From positions 1 through 64,000 of the forward strand of contig JASAMV010000702.1 of NCBI GenBank assembly GCA_030248065.1: 64,000 bases of DNA, in the 5' to 3' direction. This document shows positions 22,063-34,562 of the stretch, piece after piece. This DNA comes from Rhynchonema sp. JSB1_4. Lineage: Eukaryota > Nematoda > Chromadorea > Monhysterida > Xyalidae. The translations under genes were made by a program, and so were the position numbers. Every line of letters starts with the position of its first letter. Positions within the stretch are counted from its first letter, which is position 1. The notes under the pieces were generated by a model, which was not told where the DNA came from, ran no database searches, and saw nothing but the letters and a program-made list of their open reading frames with translations.

Positions 22063-22637
22063 ATTGGAGGGGGAGAAATTTCAGGGGGAGATACTGTTCC
22101 ATACTACTTTCGCGAGAATTTAATTTTTGTTGGTTAAAATGTGCATAAATCGCACGGAGCGCGCAATTTTTTTTGCACTTTTGGTCACTTTGAACAGATT
22201 TTTGGCCAGTTCGGACCAAAAAAGGGTAATTTTGGGGTGGAATTTTGAAAAAATTGGGGCTGATACTGTACCAGAGAGGGGGAGATACGGTACTTCAGCG
22301 CGGGAGGCCACATACCCTACCGGCGAGGAGGGGGAGGGATACTGTTCCTTTGGGGGGACGCCCTCCCTCACTCCCAGCCACAGCGCTGGTGCTTGTGCTT
22401 ACCTAAGCACAGAAAAGTTGGTAGATTTTTTGGGCAAATTACTCGAACTTATCACCACACCACTCACGATCAGACCGATGTTTAGGTTTAGGTGTGGTAA
22501 AGTAAGATCAAGAGGGAACACGCTGAATCTGTCACATCCATATGTCAAGTTGTCTGTCAATCTTAAACTGTCGATCTTCTTACAGAGATCCCAGGATCAT
22601 TCCCTCCCCTGACCCAAATTTGCTCGATTCGACCGAA

Positions 22638-25600
22638 ATGGAGAAGCAATCAAATCCAAATGACAATTTACCAGCAAAGATTGTTGAAGAAGAAACGATA
22701 AGCAGTACTATGATTTGCAATGGGCAGGCTGCACAAAATGGTGTTGCAAGAACTCAAGAACGGTAAGTCCCGATCTCTAATCGGGCCGCTATGCCAGGAC
22801 TTAAGGCGGCATCAGCAAGGCCAGGCTTATGTGCCAGTGCCCCCTTATGGTGCCCACCGTGAAAACAACATTTTTGCTGGTAAAAAATGGACGGAAACCG
22901 TTTTTTCCGGAATCCGATAAATTTCCAAAATAAATTAATAAAAATACATAAATAAAAAAGAAAGATTTTCTGATCATCATAAACCATCAATTTCATGAAA
23001 AAATGGGCAAATTATGAGACATATGGGTATTTCCTAAATGGAATGACTCCCACCCAAACAATGCCAATACCAGGTATTGGGTCAGTATTGGGTATCCAAT
23101 ACCGCACCTTAAATACCAGGTAATGGGCCATGCCAAGTTGCCAACTACGCACAATGCATCACAAAGCGCTGTCGCAAAGCGTCATTGTGCAAAATCCCTG
23201 TCCTAAATCATAAGTACCTTCGATCATAGTTCAGTCGCCAGACTTTGCAGGCCAAGTACCACGAAACAAAAATTCTTGACGTTTGGATTGCAGGCAAATG
23301 CCATTTGATGTAATCGTACGGCAGAGTGATGATGAGAGGACGGCCACAATGAATGAAAATGACGATGAAAGTGATCAGTTTTTGGATGCCCTATCAGGTT
23401 TGTTATTGCTGTTTCGTCGCTGATAGTATGATTCTGATCAACACAATTGGTCTCAATATAATGACGACTGGCGCTGCCGCTGGCCAATGCCAAGTGATGC
23501 ATACCAATCGCAGTGCCACTGAGCAAATATATTTATTCTGATGTTGATTTGGGGCATGATCCTAATTCTCAAAATCGGATGGGTTTTGTCAATTTGTCCA
23601 TTGATACCTTGATTGCGATTTGCACGCTAAGTCCATTTGGCACAGATGTGGACAGCGAGTCATCCGGCACGGCAGCACGCGCTCAGGTATCGACCAAACA
23701 CACAAACAAAGCACACGGACATCAGCGCAACTTTTCGTGGTCACCACGCACCATCAACACACCACCGAGCGCAACAAGATCGCCAAGTAATTGGGTCATT
23801 CGTTTGAAGGTGGTCAATGGCGACCGGTTTGGCTTCGTTTGGTCAGGCGTCGTTTTGACGAATAGATCAGAATATTTCGAGATTTACAACTAACTTCGAT
23901 GAGCGTAAAATTTACTGGTAGAAATTAAAGGCAGCAAGCAATACGTCTCGAAATATTTTCAATGCAAAACGGTCGCTTGATCAAGACAGGACTGATCCGA
24001 TCACCGGATTTGACCGCTGATCTTTTGCTTCGGGAGTTCGTTAGTGTGTGAAACATCACATGACAACAACATGCAAACAGCAATTATTGTGCAACTGCAG
24101 CCAACGACATGTTTGTGCAATCGCGTTTCCACTATACGCGTCGTCGTGTGGCGGCGCACAACAACGCGTCAGGCGCGAGATTGACGTTGTTGGACGATGA
24201 ACTGTTACCACCTGTTGAAGACGATGAATTGGAGGTGTACGACGATGGTTTTTTATGTTTGATTTTGCTATTTGCTCTTTTCTGAAACATACGAATCTTC
24301 AACTTCATGTTGTTGCAGGTTGACATCGAAGAAGATATCACGGCTTGTTTTCCGGCGTTCGATAGTGCCAAGGAGCAAGCTGGCAATATAATGAAACGGG
24401 TGGGTGACCGGGACTGTCAATTGAACAGATTTGACTCGTCCAAGACATTGTATTTTTTGTGCTAATGCGTCGCGCGTGTATAAACATGTATGATACCTGA
24501 GCCAGGCAGCGGCATTGTTAATTTCTTTGCGTTGTGCACGCACAGCAGGGGCGGCCGGGGGGATTGGTTTGAGCAAGACCACTTTGAGCAAGAAAGAAAG
24601 AGCACAGCTCTTCTTATTTTGTTCCAATGGCTTAGGCTGAATTTGGTGTCAGACTTAGACCTAGGCTTCTTACCTTTGTGTTTAAGCATATGCTTAGGCT
24701 TATTCGTATTTCGTTTCTGGTGTTTTGGACTTTTCTTTTCTACTGAAACCGACTTTGCTCAATTGCCCGTGCGCGCCACAGATGGATGGCTGACTGTTTT
24801 GTAGACGGCTTAGATGGTGTGCCTGGCACTAACGTGCCATAACACTGAGATCGATCGAAGCAATTTAGTATACTTTTGTGTTCGTGTTCCAGTTCTGGGC
24901 GTACTCAACGCGAGTGTCTCACTTCAACGCGTTGCCCGAATGGCTGCAAGACAACGACTTTCTGCATCAAGGACATCGTCTGCCAATGCCTGATGTCGGT
25001 GGATGTCTGAGGAGTGTGTTTGCCTTGCACACCGAGACCGGCAATATTTGGACACATTTGTTGGGTGAGTAAGGCAAAGAACTGACTCGCCGCATTCAAG
25101 GTTTTGTTTATCTTGTGTAAAAATTAAAAAGGTGTTTTGTTTCTATGGTTGTTTTTCTCGTTGGTTCGTAGGCACACTCCGGCTTTGAGATGGACAGGCA
25201 GCCCGTTCAGGCATCCAAAAGGCTAATCCGGTGGTACGATAGCTCAAAGTTCAACAGTTGTCTGCCTTTTTGAGCGAAGCATTGAGATAACGCCCGAACA
25301 AAGTTTTATAGCGCGTCGCCTTGAACTTTTTACTGCCGGCTCGGTTGTGCACAAGCAGTTTGTAGGCAAACGTGAGTCAACTAGTATCTTATCAGACAAA
25401 CAAGCAGCTTTCTTTGTTGATCAGTTTTTACATGATTTGGGGGAAGGGGTTGAAGTGAAGCAAGCTTGACCAACGGCTTGCTTCAAAGTTTTGTTTTTGA
25501 AATTTACTGGAATCTAATTTTGTTGACATAGTCTGAAACAGGTTTTTGATACAAGTGAACACTTTCTGGTCGGAAATTGAGTATGATAAGGAAGCAACCA

Positions 25601-27708
25601 TAATCGCTTGATTGTAGGCTGCATTGCATTCATCGGCGTTGCGTGCTGGTTTCTGTCGCGTCCGAGTGCCGAGGTGCAATGGCAGGAGAAAGTGGTGTTT
25701 TCGGCGTTCTTCCTTGGCGCCATCGGTTGTTTGGCCATGTCCACCGCGTTCCACACAATGTCGTGTCACAGTCACGAAATGGGAAAGTTATTCGGAAAGT
25801 CAGTCGTTTGTTTCGTAACATCAGTAACTTTTAGTCTCTCTGACTTTTGGTTGCAGTGATGTTTTTGTACCCATGGCAAGTAAGATTTCTGTTTCTGGAG
25901 CAAGTTAATTTTTTCAAGTACTTGCCGTTCGGCCGTGTGAAAATTTAAACCTTGCAGCGATCCATGGCAGGTGAAATATTAGGCCAGGCAGCCTGCAACA
26001 CCGGCAAGCAGTCTTGAAAAAAGTCCTGCTTGAATAATTCGCTTTCCGAGAGCTATGTGTTGTTCTTCTCATCAAGCTAGCCTGACCACGATTAGAGACC
26101 ATCTTCGCTAGTATGTCACGTCCACAAATGAAGGTTATCAAGGGAACACAGCTTGTTGCAGGCTCGACTATGTGGGCATATCCCTGCTAATCGTCGGTTC
26201 GTTCATTCCGTGGTTGTACTATGGTTTCTATTGTCGTCGTGATCCCAAGATTGTCTACACGGCACTGATCTGTGTGCTGGGCGCTGGCTCGATCGTTGTG
26301 TCGCTGTTTGATCGATTCGGTACCCCGAAGTTTCGACCGGTCCGGGCCGGAATGTTTATTGGAACAGGACTGTCGGGTGAGTTGTTGAGCGGGCCTGTTT
26401 TGTTCGATAATTTTAGTTTTCTTATACATTTTTATATCAGACAGAACAACGCATACTTTGCTGGCTTCAGCAATTGGCTGTTCATAGGCCATGGTCATGG
26501 TCACATGAGTTTTGTGAGAAGCTCAGTTTTTCTTGAGAAGCGTAAGTTACGTGAACATAACTTTGGACAAAATCAAATATTTAGAAAATGCGCCAAATAT
26601 TGTGACATAAATAAGTCACGTGGCCGTGCTCGCATGGGTCCTGGACCAACCGAGCGCTGTGCTGATGCCAAAGTACAGTAAAGTCAATAACCATAGACAA
26701 ATTTTATTTGCCTGAATAGCAGGTACAAAGTGTTCATCAATGTATTATCAATGTGTTCATCACTGCTTATCTAAGAGGTCACTCATGTCAGTGTAGTTCC
26801 TGGGGGTGGAGGGGGACCCCACTGAGGTACACTAATTTCCCCGACCAAGGTACATTAGCACACTAATTTCCCCTCCCGGTACACTAATTTCCCCAATTTT
26901 TGCCTAAGATGGCTATTTTTAGGCCTAAAATGGGCATTTTTAGGCCTAAAATGTGTGATTTGTGAGGTCAATGTTCTCAAAAGTCGCCAAAATACCCTTT
27001 TTATGAAGATTTTTTTCCAAAAGGGGTAAAAATAGGTCAAATTTTCTGCCTCAAAAAGTGACTTTTTCCTAATTTTGGGTCTTCCCCCCTTCCCCCCAGG
27101 GAGGTACACTAATTTCCCCGCCGGACCAGGAACTACACTGACTCATGTGTAAATCCAGGTGTCATCCCCTGCATCCACTACGTGATAACTGACGGTGTCA
27201 AGTCGCTGATCAAAGATGCCAGTTTCCACTGGATGGCCCTGATGGCTGTGCTCTACATCGGTGGTGCGCTGCTGTACGCGTTCAGAGTGCCAGAACGATT
27301 CTTTCCTGGAAAATGCGACATTTGGGTGCGTTTATATGAATGGGATACTGTTTGTATCAGATGGTGCTCGGTATCAAACCTCTTGATCGGTTCGGTCTTG
27401 TTTTTCTGTGGGACTTTTGGGCGAAGGATATTTTGACATTCTCTCATGACGTTTGTTTCGACCTGCATAAGAATTCTTTATTTTGCTTACGCTGGTCGAA
27501 ATTTGTCAATCTCGAAATAACTTTCATCCAGAAAAACGTAACCAACGCCATTCGGACAAATTCCTCTTTATTTTTTCAGTTCCAATCGCACCAAATATTC
27601 CATCTGTGCGTGATTGTCGCAGCAGTGGTACACTATCACGGCATCAGCGAAATGGCATACAATCGATTGAGTGCCGGATCGTGTGAGGAACAGTACCCAA
27701 ACGCATAG
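22638..27708 (+). CDS. PAQR / adiponectin-receptor-like seven-TM protein (10 exons)
   Basis: Exons 22638-22762, 23294-23397, 23646-23786, 24101-24234, 24319-24399, 24893-25064, 25618-25798, 26162-26376, 27159-27325 and 27580-27708. All junction phases agree and give about 482 aa. The first 170 or so residues are a hydrophilic cytosolic leader. Then follow the class-I PAQR signatures: ALHTETGNIWTHLLGCIAF, STAFHTMSCHS (first Zn-site His in TM2), LDYVGISLLIVGSFIPWLYY, and in TM7 SHQIFHLCVIVAAVVHYHG, which holds the paired His of the HxxxH Zn site. In the family these receptors have seven helices with an inside N terminus, a zinc-dependent ceramidase-like core and a role in lipid/membrane homeostasis. 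In nematodes the relatives are the paqr genes. An hAT-like MITE sits in intron 8. Confidence 0.93.
26789..27140. mobile_element. hAT-like MITE in a PAQR intron, 352 bp
   Basis: Ends cagtgtagttcctgg / ccaggaactacactg with exact 8-bp duplications actcatgt (26,781-26,788 and 27,141-27,148). The body is as in the 21,271 copy, with ctaatttcccc in place of ctaaccgccgc. It ends 18 bp before the 3' splice site of exon 9, so it contributes intron sequence right up to the branch region. Confidence 0.92.
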
Positions 27709-28512
27709 CACTCAAACATGAAGTTGGATATTTATTTATCACTCAAATAGTATGTTGTTGTGTAGAAATGTGGAAACTGTGAAAAGCTTTGTTTGTTTTT
27801 GCTCTGGTTCAACACAAGTGCAAATACACACGCATTGACATTGCTTTACTAAGTCCTTCACCATTTATCTATACGTGTACTCACATCACGATGCTATGTA
27901 ACCAACGTATTCTTATCGAGTTGTTGTTTTTTTCATTTTGTGCTCGCAAAGGGCGACTTGTCCCTATCTCATTTTGACTGACTGAAATTTCATCCGGTTT
28001 GCCACTTTTGCGTTGCCACTGTGTTTCATTGAGTCAAATTTCGATTGTGGGGAATTGTTATCGCAAGTTCTTGCGTTTAGGCGCTGTATTTTATCTCTAT
28101 TTTTGCTTGGTTTCACACAATTTTATTCGTCTGCTATCAATATCATATCGGTGTTGTTACTTGTACCAACTAATATTTCTTATGTCGGTGTTTCGTTACT
28201 TGTACAGATTAATGTGCATTGTGGTTGTTGTTTCGAATTAGTCCCATTCGTGCGCCCATCTTCGTGGTGGCATAATATTTGTGATAACTGGCGCGCCTTT
28301 CGAAACCGAGGAATTCGTGTTGTCACTAACAGTATAAAACAGGAAACGTGCAAACATTCAATTTGTCAATATTTACCCTTTTCTCGCCGTGCATGCGGCA
28401 TGCACACGTGCTCGTGCATCTATCCTCCACTGTGAACCTGTTTGTTACAAGTTTGAATTGATTTTTTTATATTCTACCAACCGTTTTTCAATGGTCCAGC
28501 TGCGTGTCTGGT
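27709..28512. other. PAQR 3' flank and NAPE-PLD 5' flank
   Basis: No gene seen. T-rich stretches and a probable 3' splice site (gtccag) just before the NAPE-PLD start suggest an untranslated leader exon or trans-splice acceptor. The two genes are about 800 bp apart on the same strand. Confidence 0.4.
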
Positions 28513-30870
28513 ATGATGAGTGCCACTGGTGGTGAACTCCAAGCAGGCAGTTCCAAAGGATCAGACCCAGACGCCCTACCCAAACCAACATTCGACAAAG
28601 GCAGATGGTCGAACCCCGAATCGTTCAACTTTCGTTTGCCGGGCTATGGTGCTCTGGCGAAGTTCATGTGCACTCGCAGCAACAGCAATATCCCCAGTTC
28701 GAAACAGGTTAGTTCATACGTGTCTGTAACAGACATCGGTCAATTTTTGTCCTCTGCATGCGGTGGCCGTTTGGTACATTCAAATTGACGATGGTTGTGT
28801 GTCCATCGGTGACAATTGGTAACCAAAAGGTGCACAATTCAAATTGTGTCAACTGATGCAACATCTGTGAGTTTTCCTGTGTTCACAGACCAGGCCGTGC
28901 ACCTGGACATCGTCAGTGCGACTGCACGAAATGATCCTCCTAACTGATCTATTCTCCACAGGAGCTGGATAATGAGCTACCAATAAAGCAACCGAACTTC
29001 ACGACGCCCGATCCCAGCTCGTCCTACATGCGTTGTACGTGGATCGGGCATGCCACCGTGCTGGTGCAATCTGATGGTAAATCAAAAATTGTTCTGGCTT
29101 TGTGATCTTCACGAAATCAATTATCCTTGTTTCACAAAAAATGAAGCGTTCAAATTGCCGTATTTGATGCCTTTGACGTTTTCCAATGCAGGCGTAACAT
29201 TTATGACCGATCCAATCTGGTCAAGCCGATGTTCTCCAGTGAGCTTTGCTGGACCGGCCCGATACCGTCCGCCTCCTTGTGCCATTGATGAACTGCCAAA
29301 AGTGAGTCGGTAATGAAACGTTTCCAAGGTTCTTGATGTTCTCCATACGAAATTTAATGGTATTCAATTCCATTTACAGATTGACTTTGTAGTCATATCA
29401 CACAATCACTACGACCACCTGGATCTGGAGACAGTGAAGCAACTCGAGAATCGATTTAGACCTGGTGAGCAAGCAGTTACCATCAACGTGCAACTTTATG
29501 GTGGCATTGTCACTACACGATCTTTTTAGTCACATGAAGAATATTCACTGTATAGTACTCTTTGATAGCACCAGTTTCGAGGTGAACACAGTTTGGGGTC
29601 CAGACTACCCATCGTTCACAATATCGAGTGTTTCACCACGGTCACTATATGCAGAGGTTATGCTACTCCTGTAAATTATGAACGAATGCTTTCCTGATAA
29701 AAGTCCAAAATCTCAATCCCATGCTTGCATGCCAGGTTTGCGCTGGTTCGTCCCGATGGGCGTTGGTGCATGGATGCAACGTCACGGTGGTTGTATGAAT
29801 GTGACTGAACTGAATTGGGGTGATCAAATCGAGTACAACAACGACACAAAGGTGGTGGCTATGCCGGCCAAGCATTGGAGCACTAGGGGACCGACCGATC
29901 GATTCAAGGTGCGTCCCGTGGCCGACATCAAACTTCGTGATTGGACCGGTCTTGCTCTCGTGACCTTTTGTGTCAATGAAATTTTGAGTTACTGATGGTA
30001 TCACTAGCGTCAACAAAAATTTTTGCGCTGGTTATTGCAGTTAGTGTTGTCATCTAAAGATTTATGTATGTGATATGACAGTTCTTTGGCACAACCCGTG
30101 AAGTCGCGACGTGATCAAAACCGGAGCGTTCACCAATTTTGGCACCGGTGAACACGATTGAGTTGGTATTACAGTTTGAAAATTTTTGAACATTTCACTT
30201 TATTTTTTACATTTGACCGGCAGACATTGTGGTGCGGCTGGTCGGTGCTGACACGATCGCATCGATTTTTCTTCGCCGGCGACACCGGCTTTACCGAGAC
30301 TGGTTTTCGTGCGATCGGACACAGTTATGGACCGTTTGACTTGGCCGCCGTACCAATTGGCTGCTATGAACCACGGTTGGGGGTTGTTGAGATTGTAGGA
30401 AGGTGCTACTGATGATGGCCAGTTTTAGCTGCCTTCACAGACGAGCGGTACCAGGCGATCATCAGTACACCAGACGGCCACTCGACCGAAACACCTATCC
30501 TAATTTCATTCTTCAGTGACTTTATGTGTGCGCAGCATTGTGATCCGACCGAAGCGGTATCGATACATAACCTGATACGCGCCCGTCGCTCGCTCGCCAT
30601 ACATTGGGGCACATTCAATATGGGATCCACTGAGGTGCTGTTATTCATCCACTTTGTTACTTCGGGTTCGGAGTCCACCCTCTTTGTAGTGACGTGCTCG
30701 AGACCCGTTATTAGTGCCATCGACCGCAGAGAGTGCACTGCACATTCATTTCTTTTACCTTGCAGTTCTATCTAGACCCAAGAATTCGTCTGTTGGAAGC
30801 AGCCAAAAACGTAAACGCCGGCACTGAGTTCTGTGTGAAACCACACGGCGAAACTTGGGTCATTGATTGA
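28513..30870 (+). CDS. N-acyl-phosphatidylethanolamine phospholipase D (8 exons)
   Basis: Exons 28513-28707, 28962-29076, 29192-29301, 29380-29464, 29736-29908, 30224-30375, 30517-30634 and 30766-30870. Phases agree throughout, giving 350 aa, close to the usual size of the family. Metallo-beta-lactamase fold motifs are present: [15 protein letters not shown], the metal-binding SHNHYDHLD (HxHxDH), [21 protein letters not shown] and the C-terminal HWGTF. The enzyme hydrolyses N-acyl-PE to N-acylethanolamines and phosphatidic acid; two zinc ions are bound by the His/Asp set seen here. It acts on membranes. The start is the first ATG after a 3' splice-like gtccag; an upstream exon cannot be excluded. 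All catalytic ligands appear intact. Confidence 0.95.
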
Positions 30871-32061
30871 TTGATTGATTTTATTGTGAAAACCATACCA
30901 AAGTTTTATTTATTGAACGTTTATTTATTGTTCTCCATGTATTATAATCGTACGCAGGGTTCTAGTAATAACATTGATTCATATGTCGTCAGTTATTGCG
31001 TCGTTTTGCTGTGAATGTTTGCTTTACCGGCAAGCTTGCTTATTCTATGCAATGATATAAAGTCAAAAGTTTGCATTACGAGTTTGGCAGTCCTCTTTAT
31101 TTGAAATTACATGGTCCATCGATTTTCGAGTGCTTGCTGTGTTATGCATGCCACTTCTGAAGATAGCAAAATGTTTCTGTGGGGATTGAATTCAAACGTC
31201 AGTACAACCAATCAGAGCCTGCCACTGTCATACTTCAACGTGGCAGTGACGTTTCACTTCGTGATCTATAGTTTGAGTTTGGGGGAAAGCTCAATTTGAG
31301 TGTTCTTCCTCAATAAATTTTTCTTTTCAGCATTGCAGCAGGCCTCGCCGTTTTATTTATATTGTCGGTTGCTTTCAAGGTTGTGCATTGTTCAGTTGAT
31401 TATTGATGGGAGCTTATGGACAATTGTAATTATTATTTGTGATACTGGGGCTGGTGATTCGAGGGCATTTGGATTGGTCAGTTATAAGGTTGGTTGGAAA
31501 TAAATCCAGGGTTTGTTGAAAGTTCTTTGTATTTTTTCGGGTTCTGCTAATCAAGTTTGCAGTTCGCTCGCGCTGCCTTGTGTTATGTTTCATTTCCGTA
31601 AAATCCTGTAATACAAAGGGGCTACGTATATTGTTTCACTGACCCCGTTTTGGGGCTCTATTCCGAGGGGCGCTGTATTTGCGTTTTACGGCATTCGCGT
31701 ATATTTCGGTAGCATTTTACGGGCCATGCCAATCTTTGATTGACACGCACACTGCATGCGCAGAGTTTGTCAATGTTTTGTGCCGTGTTCTGTTATTTAG
31801 GCCGGCTTCACAATGGCATGCGCATTTGTGCGCCAGCACATCGTGTTGAATTTTTGCCAGGTTGACGCGCAAACGAGCATGCTTTGTGAATTCGGCCGTG
31901 GTCGGCGCACTATTTTTGACCACCGTTAATGTTGTCTCTCCATTAACTGCGCAGGGTCACAATTAGTGCGTCAACTCCATCGCAAACGCGCCCTAATAAA
32001 GAACACATTAAGCACGGCTCGCCCACGCACCGATAATTTGTGTCGGTTTTCTCTGTTTCAG
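30871..32061. other. NAPE-PLD 3' flank and intergenic region
   Basis: Contains A/T-rich 3' flank (ttattta runs). A decayed remnant of the TA-MITE is at about 31,620-31,690 (cactgaccccgttttggggctctattc, tttgcgttttacgg). No supported gene. Confidence 0.4.
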
Positions 32062-34562
32062 ATGAACGTTGCGTACTATTACACGAGCACCAACAACAGC
32101 ACGATTGACGAGAACACGTTGATGCACTATGACAGTGTGATTGACAACAACAAGCAACACGACCCGCTGCATCATCGTCGCGTGCACCCAATCCTGGTCG
32201 GCCAACCGCATTCCACCGTGCCGCATCATGTGTTGGCTGATCAGAACCACAATCAGTGTTGTGGCACCGCGACCACAAATGCACCGTCATTTCCAGGACC
32301 ACAATCGACCACCACAAATACCAATCCAAATAATGCCGCTTTTTTCGATTATTTCGTCGCGGCCGCCGCAGCTGCGGCCAGTCAACAACAACGTCCAGTT
32401 CCCGCCGCCGTTCCAACCATGTTCCCAACCACAAATGCAAATGAGAACGCAATCAATGGACATAAATGGTCGGTGCTTCAGGCACAACAACGTCAAATGG
32501 AGTCGGTGCAGAATTTCGTCAACGCCGCTGCCGTCGCCAGGCCGATGCTGATGAACTATGAGGTGAGAAACTGGGGGAAACGGGATTCATTTTCTTCCTT
32601 TTTTAGCAAGAGCGTGTTTCCTGGTTTTCCTTTCTTTAATTTGATGAAATTCTGTGTCAGTCTCAAATTTTTCTGAAATGCATACGCATAAGAAATTCGT
32701 GTCGAAAATATGCTTAAAATGGGCGCACTACTCTGGATCGTAAAAACCACGATATAACTGAACAGCTCGATTCGATATTAACTGAGTGATCGGCAGTGAT
32801 GTAGTTGGTCCGAGCAAGAAAACTAGCTGGCTGGAGGGGTCCGGCGCAAGAAGACTAGCTAGCTAGCCGGGTACCCCGATTTGGGGGGATATTGGTCCAG
32901 AAGTCAAAAACAGGGGTATAAAAATTGGTCGAAATTATGCCAAAATAAGCCCTAAAATGCGTGTTTTTGTACATGTGTGAGCAATTTGACCATTTTGGCT
33001 CATAAAATGGTCATTTTGGCACTAAAATCAACACTATTTTGACTTGATAACCGGAGCAAGAAAGCTAGCTAGCAGTTGGGGGGAAGGTATTACCCTCCCC
33101 ATACGCCCCTGCCAACCACATCACTGATGATCAGCCTGATCGATTGACATAATCTGTATTCAATCGGATCCGATCACCCAGGTCTTATATCCGCCGAAAA
33201 AAATAAAATCCAACTTAAAAGTTGTTTGCAGATTCACAACAACCTAACAGTGACGCGCAACCTGGCGCTGATCGACGGCCGCGTCGTGTCGCGTCAGTAC
33301 ATCGGCAATTATATTTGGTTCGAATCAGAGAAAAGTTATTTATTCGTCAATGATCTGTCCTCATTAACCACCCAGAATGGATGTGATGTTTCAAACGCCA
33401 ATAATACAACGACCAACAATAATTTTGTGACCGCCGCTGCTGCGACCAGTTCGAATCGACAAGTGGTGAGTTGGGACTTTGGGGTCCAAACTGTGTTGTG
33501 TTCTCTCTTGAGTGTCAAGCAGCAGGCTTGTGATTAAACTTGGTGATCAGGGTGGATTAAGGTTTGCGTCACACAACTTTTGCGACTTGTGGATGCCTTC
33601 AATTTCGACCCGTGTAGAAGTTGTTTGTCAGCTATGGGGAATAACTTTCACTGGAATTAATGACACCTCGTAAATTTCGAACTGCCTAATATTCTCAAGG
33701 CAAATAATATGCCCATTGCAAATAATGTCGCATAACATCCAAGCAGATGCTGCGCCCCCCCCATGCTTGGTACGGACACCGAGCAATGTCTGGCCTGCTG
33801 ATTGAAAATGAGAAGTTTTGTTAGAGAATAAGGTGAAGAAAAGCGTTTTTATATTTTTCGTTGCAAACATTGAGTGCATGTTGCAGCAAGTTCGCTACCA
33901 TTCGCATCGCAGCCACACGCCCGAGCACGTGCTGGTGCGTCACTCGCAGCTGCAGTCACAGAACGAACAACGAAAACATTCCAAGGAACTGCGCGGCCGG
34001 CTCAAACAGATATTACAGGTGCGCCGGTTGGCAGTCGTTTTTTCTGGTTTCAATTTTGAATATCAGCGGGTGACATGAAGTGAAAAAAATTGAATGATTT
34101 ATTTTGCTCCTTCTTGGGAAGGATTCAGGTTTTACTTGTGAATGCTTGAATTCTTAAAACCACTTCCGATGCTGTTATGTAACATAGTTATCGGATCGAA
34201 CTGCTTCCACTGAATTTAACCAGCGCAATAGTTATCAATCATGTCATGAGAACGATTTTCTCTCTTTCGAATCGAAGTTCCATCAGTAAATTTCGAAATA
34301 TGTATGTATGTGCACATGGCCGAGGCAAATCCAAACCCTGCTCACCAAGTTTGGTATGAGCTCGAGCAAGCGAGGGCATCGAAGATGGTTCAAATGAGAT
34401 TTTCTTTTTCAGCCAATCGAAAACCACGTGGTGTCGGCGGATTCGCTTGTTCCGTTGACGAAAAAGATGCGCTTCACGAGTCAACCAATGAGCGCGATGA
34501 TGTTGGACAGGTACAAAACAGTGCACGACCAGCACGCACAACCGTTGCAGACCATATTTTGA
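32062..34562 (+). CDS. Unrecognised Asn/Gln/His-rich protein (4 exons)
   Basis: Exons 32062-32562, 33232-33465, 33887-34018 and 34413-34562, all in phase 0, give about 338 aa. The ATG follows a strong ctgtttcag, so an upstream exon is possible. The N-terminal half is rich in Asn, His and Gln with an eight-Ala run. The middle has IHNNLTVTRNLALIDGRVVS and a second Asn/Thr/Ala-rich stretch. Exon 3 is basic and helical (HTPEHVLVRHSQLQSQNEQR). The C terminus is PIENHVVSADSLVPLTKKMR followed by a His/Gln-rich tail. Composition suggests a nuclear or RNA-associated regulator, but no domain is recognised. The 333-bp hAT-like repeat lies in intron 1. Confidence 0.65.
32794..33126. mobile_element. hAT-like MITE, ends cagtgatgtagttggt
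   Basis: Ends cagtgatgtagttggt / gccaaccacatcactg. Flanks gtgatcgg and atgatcag match at 6 of 8 positions. The body is rich in ctagctagc and near-palindromic. It lies in intron 1 of the Asn/Gln-rich gene. Confidence 0.65.
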
